64,000 bases of DNA from Cocos nucifera (lineage: Eukaryota > Streptophyta > Magnoliopsida > Arecales > Arecaceae), in assembly GCA_006176705.1 (NCBI GenBank), contig QRFJ01003319.1, positions 85,500 to 149,499 of the forward strand. The letters are read 5' to 3'. Under the pieces are notes generated by a model. The model did no database searches, was not told the DNA's origin, and saw nothing but the letters and a program-made list of their open reading frames with translations. Every line of letters starts with the position of its first letter. Position 1 is the stretch's first letter. Shown in pieces: positions 57,205 through 64,000 of the stretch. The position numbers and the translations under genes are program-made.

Positions 57205-59905
57205 AGAGGCCCCAACTCGACTGGAGATAAGATTTTCCTCGAGCTTTAATATCAACATCAACAGGAGATAAAATCTCCTTCATCTTCTTCAACCTCAGCT
57301 GAAGATAAGATCTCTCCCGAGCTCCAACCCTTTAACAGGAGATAAGATCTCCTTCAACCTCGTCTAGAGATAAGATCTCCTCCGAGCTTCAATGACAACC
57401 TCAATGGAAGATAAGATCTTCAACATTGGCTGGAGATAAGATCTTCCTCTAGCTTCAACATCAACTTCAACAGAAGATAAGATCTCCTTCAACCTCGATT
57501 GAAGATAAGATCTCCCCCAAGCTCCAATCCTTCAATAGGAGATAAGATCTCCTTCAACCTCGACTGGAGATAAGATCCCCCACGAGCTTCAATGGTAACC
57601 TCAATGGGAGATAAGAAACTCCTTCAACCTCGGTTGGAGATTAAGATCTCCTCCAAGCTTCAATCCTTCAATAGGATATCAGATCTCCTTCAACCTCGAC
57701 TAGAGATAAGATCTCTTCCGAGCTTCAACACCAATGTCAACAGGACATAAGATCTCCTTAAACCTCGACTGGAGATAAGATCTTCCCCAACCTTCAAACG
57801 TCAATCTCAATGAAAAATAAGATCTCCTTCAACCTTGACTAGAGATAAGATCTCCTCCGAGCTTCAATATCAACTTCAATAAGAGATAAGATCTCCTAAA
57901 ATCTTAGCTAGAGATAAGATCTTTCCCAAGCTCCAATCCTTCAACAGGAGATAAGATCTCCTTCAACCTCGACTGGAGATAAGATCTCCCCAAGCTCCAA
58001 TCCTTCAACAGGAGATAAGATCTCCTTCAACCTCAACTGGAGATAAGATCTTTTCGAGCTTCAACGTCAACTTCAACAAGAGATAAGATCTTCTTCAACC
58101 TTAGCTGGAGATAAGATCTCCCCCAAGCTCCAACTCTTCAATAGGAGATAAGATCTTCTTTAACCTCGGCTAGAGATAAGATCTTTTTCGAGCCTCAACG
58201 TCAACCTCAATAGAAGATAAGATCTCCTACGATCTCGGTTGGAGACAGGATCTCCCTCGAGCTCCAATCCTTCAACATAAGATAAGATCTTCTTCATCCT
58301 CGGCTGGAGATAAGATCTCTTTCAAGCTCCAACATCACCTCAATAAGAGACAAGATCTCCTTCAACCTCAACTGGTGATAAGACCTCCCCTGAGCTCCAA
58401 CCCTTCAACCTCGACTGAAGATAAGATCTCTCCCGAGCTCCAATCCTTCAACAAGAGATAAGATCTCCTTCAACCTCGATAGGAGATAAGATCTCGCCCG
58501 AGCCTCAACATCAACCTCAATAGGAGATAACATCTCCTTCAATCTCGACTAAAGATAAGACCTCCTTCGAGCTCCAATCCTTCAATCTCGGCTAAAGATA
58601 AGATCTCCCCCAAGCTCCAACGCCAACCTCAATAGGAGATAAGATCTCCTTCAACCTCAATTGGAGATAAGATCTCCTCCAAGCTCCAACCCTTCAATAA
58701 GAGATAAGATCTTCAACCTCGGTTGGAGATTAGATCTTTTTTGAGCCTCAACATCAATCTCAATAGAAGATAAGATCTCCTTCGACCTCGGCTGAGGATA
58801 GGATCTCCCCAAGCTCCAACCCTTCAATGGGAGATAAGATCTTCTTCAACCTCGATTGAGGATAAGATCTTCCCAGAGCTCCAATCCTTCGACATGAGAT
58901 AAGATCTTCTTCAACCTTGACTGGAGATAAGATCTCCCCCGGGCTTCAACTTCAACGTCAATAGGAGATAAGATCTTCTTCAATCTCGACTGGAGATAAA
59001 ATCTCTCCCATGCTTCAATGTCAACCTCAACAGAAGATAACATCTCCTTCAACCTCAACTGGAGATAAGATCTCCTCCAAGCTCCAACATCAATCTCAAT
59101 AGGAGATAAGATCTCCTTTAACCTTGGCTGGAGATAAGATCTCTCCCAAGCTCCAACCCTTTAATAGGAGATAAGATCTCCTTCAACCTCGACTGAAGAT
59201 AAGATCTCTCCTGAGCTTTAACGCCAACATCAATAGGAGATAAGATCTTCTTCAATCTCAGCTGAAGATAAAATCTCTTCCGAGCTTCAACGTCAACCTC
59301 AATGGAAGATAAGATCTCTTTTAACCTCGACTGGAGATAAGATCTCTTCCGAGCTTCAATGTCAACTTCAACAGAAGATAAGATCTCTTTCAATCTCGGT
59401 TGGAGATAAGATCTCCTCCGAGCTCCAATCCTTCAATAGAAGATAAGATCTCCTTCAACCTCGGCTGGAGATAAAATCTCCCCCAAGCTTCAATAGCAAC
59501 CTCAATGAGAGATAAGATCTCCTTCGACCTCGATTAGAAATAAGATCTCCTCCGAGCTTCAACGTCAACTTCAAAAGAAGATAAGATCTCCTTCATCCTC
59601 AGCTGGAGATAAGATCTCCCCCAAGCTCCAACCCTCCAATAGAAGATAAAATCTCCTTCAACCTCAACTGGAGATAGGATCTCCTCTGAACTTCAACGCC
59701 AACCTTAATAGGAGATAAGATCTTCTTCAACCTCGACTAGGAATAAGATCTTTTTCAAGCTTCAACATCAATCTTAACAGAAGATAAGATCTCTTTCAAT
59801 CTCGATTGGAGATAAGATCTCTCCAAAGCTTCAATGTCAACCTCAATAGGAGATAAGATCTCCTTTAACCCAATAGGAGATAAAATCTTCTCCAAGTTTC
59901 AACCT
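57205..59905 (+). repeat. Tandem array, 64-68-bp units with two quasi-palindromes each
   Basis: About 40 units in 2.7 kb. Each has two copies of GGAGATAAGATCTCC or variants (arms GGAGAT and ATCTCC around AAG) separated alternately by about 28 and 36-40 bases. The longer spacer is either CTCCAATCCTTCAA or CTTCAACGTCAACCTCAA. Measured steps are 68 at 57541-57609 and 64 at 57950-58014. Hypervariable tandem arrays next to the 3' LTR are known for Tat/Ogre elements and can seed satellites. Minus-strand ORFs at 58846-59058 and 59118-59393 are translations of the array. Confidence 0.9.
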
Positions 59906-59995
59906 CAGTGGGTGTAGAGCCCAAAAGAAAAGTTTGACAGTCATCTTTTTATATTCCCTTCTTTCGAATTTCAAACTCAAGAGTGGGAGGACTAT

Positions 59996-61222
59996 TGTTG
60001 GAGATAAATTCTGCTTCCACCAAAGTCCAGTCTAATACTTAGCCTAATGCAACTGATAATCATGAAAAAACTTCGATCAAGAATACTCCCTCCAGCGGTT
60101 GAACCCCAGTCAAACTCCTTCAAACAGCCAAACTCCTTCAGCGGTCGAACTCCAATCGAACTCCTCCAACAGTCGAACTCCTTTTGAATTTCTCCTTCAG
60201 TCAAATTTCTTCAAGAGTTGAACTCCTTCCAGACTTCTCCTTCAGATGGATTCCTTCAGGAGCTGAATTTCTTTTGGACCTCTACTTCAGTCAGATTCCT
60301 CCATGAGCCAAACTCCCTCCGGACTTCTCCTTCAGTCGGATTCCTCCAGGAGCCTAACTCCTTCCAAACTTCTCCTTCAATCAGATTTCTTCAAGAGTCG
60401 AATTCCTTCCTAACCTCTACTTCAATCAGATTCCTCCAGGATCCTAACTCCTTCTGGACTTCTCCTTCAATCGAATTTCTCCAGGAGCCAAACTTCTTCT
60501 GGACTTCTCCTTCAATTGGATTCCTCTAGAAGCCAAACTCCCTCCAAACTTCTCCTTCAGTCGGATTCCTACAGAAGCCCAACTCCTTTTAGACTTCTTC
60601 TTCAGTCAAATTTTTCTAGGAGCCAAACTCCTTTCAGACTTTTTCTTCAGCCAAACTTCTCCACCAGTCGAACTGCTTCAGCTAAACTTCTTTATCAGTC
60701 AGACTCCTTTTGAACTTCTCCATCAATCGAACTTCATCTAGATTTCTTCAGTAGATTACTTTCAGATTTTAAGTAGCATTTCTTCTGGATGATCCTCTCT
60801 AGCCATATTTTTTTTAGGAGTCCGAACTCCTCTAGAATTGACATACGTCAAAGCTCTTCATCCCTCCACATGCCCCCGAGCGGCTTAGTATCGAATGGCT
60901 ATGGCTATGACTATCACTATTAGTCTACTGCAGGTAGTTCCCCTCTCACACAGCTCTGAGCAGCTAGCTATCGGATGGCTATGGCTGTCACTATCAGTCT
61001 ACTCTAGGTGACGTCCCTCTTCAGAACAAATCCTACACGGTCCCGAGTGGCCAGCTATTGGACGGCTATGGTTGTCACTATCAATCTGCTCTAGACTTCA
61101 TTTATAAAAGGGTTCCTTCAGATATCTTTTCTCTAAGCTCTCTTCTTCTTCTCAAAACTCTGCTGAATTTTTTCCTGAGCACTTTATTTCTATCGATCAA
61201 AAGAGCTGACTTGATCATCGGA
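59996..61222 (+). repeat. Element I 3' LTR
   Basis: 1227 bp, TGTTGGAGATAAATT to CATCGGA, with the 45-bp minisatellite at about 60165-60665 and TATAAAAG at 61103-61110. The sequence changes abruptly to copia gag at about 61223. Confidence 0.85.
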
Positions 61223-61701
61223 AAGAGATTATTGCATCTTTCCAGTGCTTATGCAAGAAAAAGTCAAGCTTGCTCAATAGCTCTATCAGCTTGATCATGT
61301 ATAGTACATGATCAGTGATAGAGGCTCTATCCCACATCCTAGCATTGAAGATGGCACAACTAGTCGTGCCTTTTAACATCATTGGATGTGCCAAAAGAAT
61401 CCTCCAACACTTGAAGTATATTCTTTGACTGAGCCATCTTCAATTTGCAACTGAACTCATTGCTCATGGTAGCTAGCATAATATGGTGCAACATGATTTG
61501 GTCACTGAGCTACTTTTGATAAGTATCTCTTACTATTCCACGTGCATTTGGAGCTGGCTCCTCAGGTGCAGGATTCGTCAACACATATATGATCCATTCA
61601 TGCTTCAGGACTATTTTTAACTTTCAGCATCAGCTACCAAAGTTGGATCCCATCAACTTATCATTATCCAACAATGATCGAAGCGATAGAAAAATGGCCA
61701 T
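61223..61701 (-). pseudogene. Element J: F-family gag, 5' part only
   Basis: Starts at an ATG at 61701 (MAIFLSLRSLLDNDKL), with a TGA at codon 24 (61630-61632), the same codon that is TAG in F and H. It then reads KLKIVLKHEWIIYVLTNPAPEEP, DTYQK, MLATMSNEFSCKLKM and VLEDSFGTSNDVKRH. It is cut at about 61223, in mid-gag, by the junction with element I. The rest of the element is not in the window. Confidence 0.88.
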
Positions 61702-63602
61702 ATCTGCACAAAAAAAATTAAAATTTAATTAGTAATTGATTCATTAAACTTAAAAATTTAAATTTTAATTAAAATATTCTTTCACTATTTTATTCGAATT
61801 GATAGTCTCTACCTCCAATTCGAGAAATTATCCTAATTTTTTAGTGGGTACAAGAATTCACATAGACCGCACACGAGCCAAACTTTGGTTGGTCAACCCA
61901 TATAGATTTAAGAATAGGTTCATAACCAATTATTTTTTAAAATAATTTTTAGTAATTTAATTTTATCCCAGTCCCTAATCAGTAGGCTTTGGCCTCCATC
62001 GAAAAGATCCGATTAGGTCCAATCATTAACATGACTATACTTGGTTCACCAAACCAATGAATAATTAAGCCCAACATTGGTTGGTTATTCTAACCACCAT
62101 TTAGAAAGATGCGGTCAAGAAATCATTTTATGAATGATAATCCCATTAGTCGATAAGTACCAAGCCTTTGGACCTCCAATGATCATCCACTTAATGGACC
62201 CATTATCATCCACTTAATGAGAGACTATGATCTAGTTATCATCATAATTATTTTATTTTAAGGACCTAATAATTTTAGAGGATTTTAATTAAAGGAAGAG
62301 AGAAGGTCAGATGAACCAGCTTATTATGATCCTTTCACTGACTTCACCAAGTCAGCTTAAGGGAGATCAATAATACACTGGTCTAGGAGCACCAAAATCA
62401 GTCACACTGATTTACCTAGCTAATATGGGTCAGCTCAAATAGTCAAGTGATTCGATCAAAACATAATTTCACCTAAAGGCCAGATAAGTTCGATCAGTGG
62501 AAGGGTCTGCCAAAGATTGCCTTAAACACCATTAGAAATGGTCAGGTAAGTGAGCTGCTAATTAAAGACCACCAGTCTGATTTATCTTAGACACCAAATG
62601 ATTTAATTAATCTCGATTAGATCAACCTAATAATTCATGCTAGAGCACGTAGTCAAGAATTAAGTCCATCTTGGGTCTCGTTAAAGATATGAACTTAACC
62701 AACTACAACTATTGTAATTAATCTAGAGAATCCTTGATCTAATCAAAGATAATAATTGATTAGATTTAGTCAATTCTCTAATTAAATTCATTCTTTAATC
62801 TAAACTTAGATCTAATCCAATTAATGGATCTAATCCCCACTAATCCATTTAATTCAATGTGTTATGAATTGTATCTTAGGATCTTCAATTCATAATCCTA
62901 AATCCTAATCAAATAACTTCTTAATTCTTAATTAAGTTTTGGACTAAGGGTTGGGGTTTGCCTTTTCAAAAATAATTTTTATGTTTATAAAATATTTTTA
63001 TAATATGGTTCTACCAATCAAGTTGCATGTTTGATTCATAATCAATATGCAAGTAAAATAAGCATGAAATTAATTTAGATCTAATATAAATAGGTTCATG
63101 AAAGTGAAACCATTTTAATTTCAATCAATCATAAATTATCTTTGATTAAATCTAACATATTTATGATGATTAAAATTAAATTAAAATATTTTTAATTAGA
63201 TCATAAAATTTTTTAGATCTAATCTAAAATTTTATGATCAATAATTTAGATTAGCACGTACTAGGACAATCTCTCCACTCTAAGGGATAAACCTTACAGT
63301 AGGACAACTTTATAATCAGTCCGTGCAATCTAAAATTTTTATTTTTAGATCTAAAATTCTTTTAAATCTAATAAATTATAAATAAAATTAGATAATATCT
63401 AATAAATTTATGATAAAAATAGATCTATACAAACTAGGACAACCTCTCTACTATAAGGGATAAATCTTATAATAGGATAATCTTATATCAGTTTGTGTGA
63501 TCATAAATTTTTAATTTTAAATTTAATAATTAGATTATAAATTAGATCTAATCTAAGAAATAATATAAATATATAAAAATAATCATGTAATAATAAATCT
63601 AG
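61702..63602 (-). other. Element J untranslated leader
   Basis: 1.9 kb homologous to the leaders of F and H, with the shared block near 62540-62600 (here TCTAAGATAAATC) and the duplicated AAGGTTTATCC-type module near 63285 and 63455. No ORF. Confidence 0.7.
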
Positions 63603-63614
63603 GCTCTGATACCA
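63603..63614 (-). other. Element J primer binding site
   Basis: Exact GCTCTGATACCA, two bases from the LTR start TGATGAAACC at 63617. Confidence 0.92.
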
Positions 63615-63616
63615 TT

Positions 63617-63880
63617 TGATGAAACCAGATCTATGATTTTAAGACTAGATCTTAAAATTTTTTTAGATCTAGGTAGCGAAAGATAAAAATTAATCAAAAT
63701 TAATTCATAAAAATTAAAAAATTTCTAGATCTAAGATCCTATTACATGATTATAGTATGAGATTAAATCAAAAATTAGAAAAAAATATTAGAAGTAAAAG
63801 ATATGTTAATCACATCAACATGGATTTATACTAGATCTATTGCAGGTATGTAACAAAGGATTAGATCCATATTACTTATT
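63617..63880 (-). repeat. Element J 5' LTR, truncated
   Basis: About 264 bases that match the first part of H's LTR in plus orientation (AAACCAGATCTA, ATCACATCAACATG, GCAGGTA). Likeness ends near 63880. Confidence 0.75.
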
Positions 63881-64000
63881 GGTGTAAAATTTGGTTGACA
63901 TCAGATTGAGATGGAGTTGAGGAAGAAGAGATTATCGTCGGTGATCTATAAAATAAAATTTTGTTCGAAGTTGGTGGTGGTGGCTCTGGCAGGACCCTCC
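63881..64000. other. Unassigned sequence at the right edge
   Basis: Differs from the F-family LTR and ends GGTGGTGGCTCTGGCAGGAC. This wording recalls the LTR or leader of another retrotransposon, but 120 bases are too few to assign. Confidence 0.25.

Larger units (their letters stand above)
53812..61222 (+). mobile_element. Element I: gag-only Ty3-gypsy element of the Tat type with a long tandem array
   Basis: LTRs 53812-55047 and 59996-61222, a Tat/Retand-like gag at 55292-57049, then a 64-68-bp tandem array to about 59905, then a purine tract (GAGTGGGAGGACTAT) before the 3' LTR. No protease active site, RT, RNase H or integrase is seen, so the element is non-autonomous. LTR ends read TGTTGG and CATCGGA. 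Flanks differ: the left is an LTR fragment and the right is copia gag, and no target duplication is visible. The LTRs differ at roughly one position in six in the first 100 bases. Confidence 0.85.

Noticed and set aside
58846..59393. Two minus-strand ORFs with repeated RLKKILSPIDVEVEA-like text
   Set aside because: Low-complexity translation of the tandem array in element I; open only because the units lack stops in that frame.
57205..59905. Possible CRISPR-like array (regular units with palindromes)
   Set aside because: Spacers are themselves repeated, the setting is a plant retrotransposon, and there are no cas genes; it is a tandem satellite-type repeat.

Overview
This window is plant nuclear DNA made almost wholly of transposable elements. 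I see no host gene, tRNA, rRNA or CRISPR array. The repertoire points to an angiosperm and probably a monocot: long-LTR Ty1-copia elements primed by initiator Met-tRNA, a Ty3-gypsy Tat-type gag element, a long solo LTR with Del/Tekay-like ends, and a CACTA (En/Spm) transposon. A palm is a guess from general resemblance and cannot be proved from the sequence alone.

Layout. (1) 1-3407 plus 19284-19786 is Ty1-copia element A, minus strand; its 3' end lies left of the window. (2) 3408-19278 is a young Ty1-copia composite, D, inserted into A's 5' LTR with target duplication GTACA. It reads LTR / internal / 1000-N gap / partial LTR / internal / LTR, so it is either a tandem of two copies sharing a middle LTR or a scaffold error. 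(3) 19787-22864 plus 28980-29052 is Ty1-copia element B, minus strand, cut by A at its left end and, within its LTR, by E. (4) 22865-28974 is element E, a probable solo LTR, which itself carries C (23643-27110), an LTR-gag-LTR element with no pol. (5) 29051-29748 plus 40649 to about 43436 is CACTA element G, interrupted by F. (6) 29749-40648 is a complete but decayed plus-strand copia element F with 2.5-kb LTRs. (7) 43437 to about 52580 is a related minus-strand element H; its right LTR ends at an inverted junction with a plus-strand LTR fragment (52581-53811). (8) 53812-61222 is a gag-only Tat-type gypsy element I with a 2.7-kb tandem array of 64-68-bp units. (9) 61223 to about 63880 is the 5' part of another F-type copia element, J, and an unassigned sequence begins at about 63880.

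Relative order of insertion follows from which element is cut by which: G is older than F; B is older than A and E; A is older than D; E is older than C. D's outer LTRs are nearly identical by eye, while those of C, F and I differ at roughly a tenth or more of positions in short stretches I compared. No element here has an intact polyprotein. Copia elements normally encode one Gag-protease-integrase-reverse transcriptase-RNase H polyprotein; in this window each has stops and frameshifts, so any movement would depend on proteins supplied from elsewhere.
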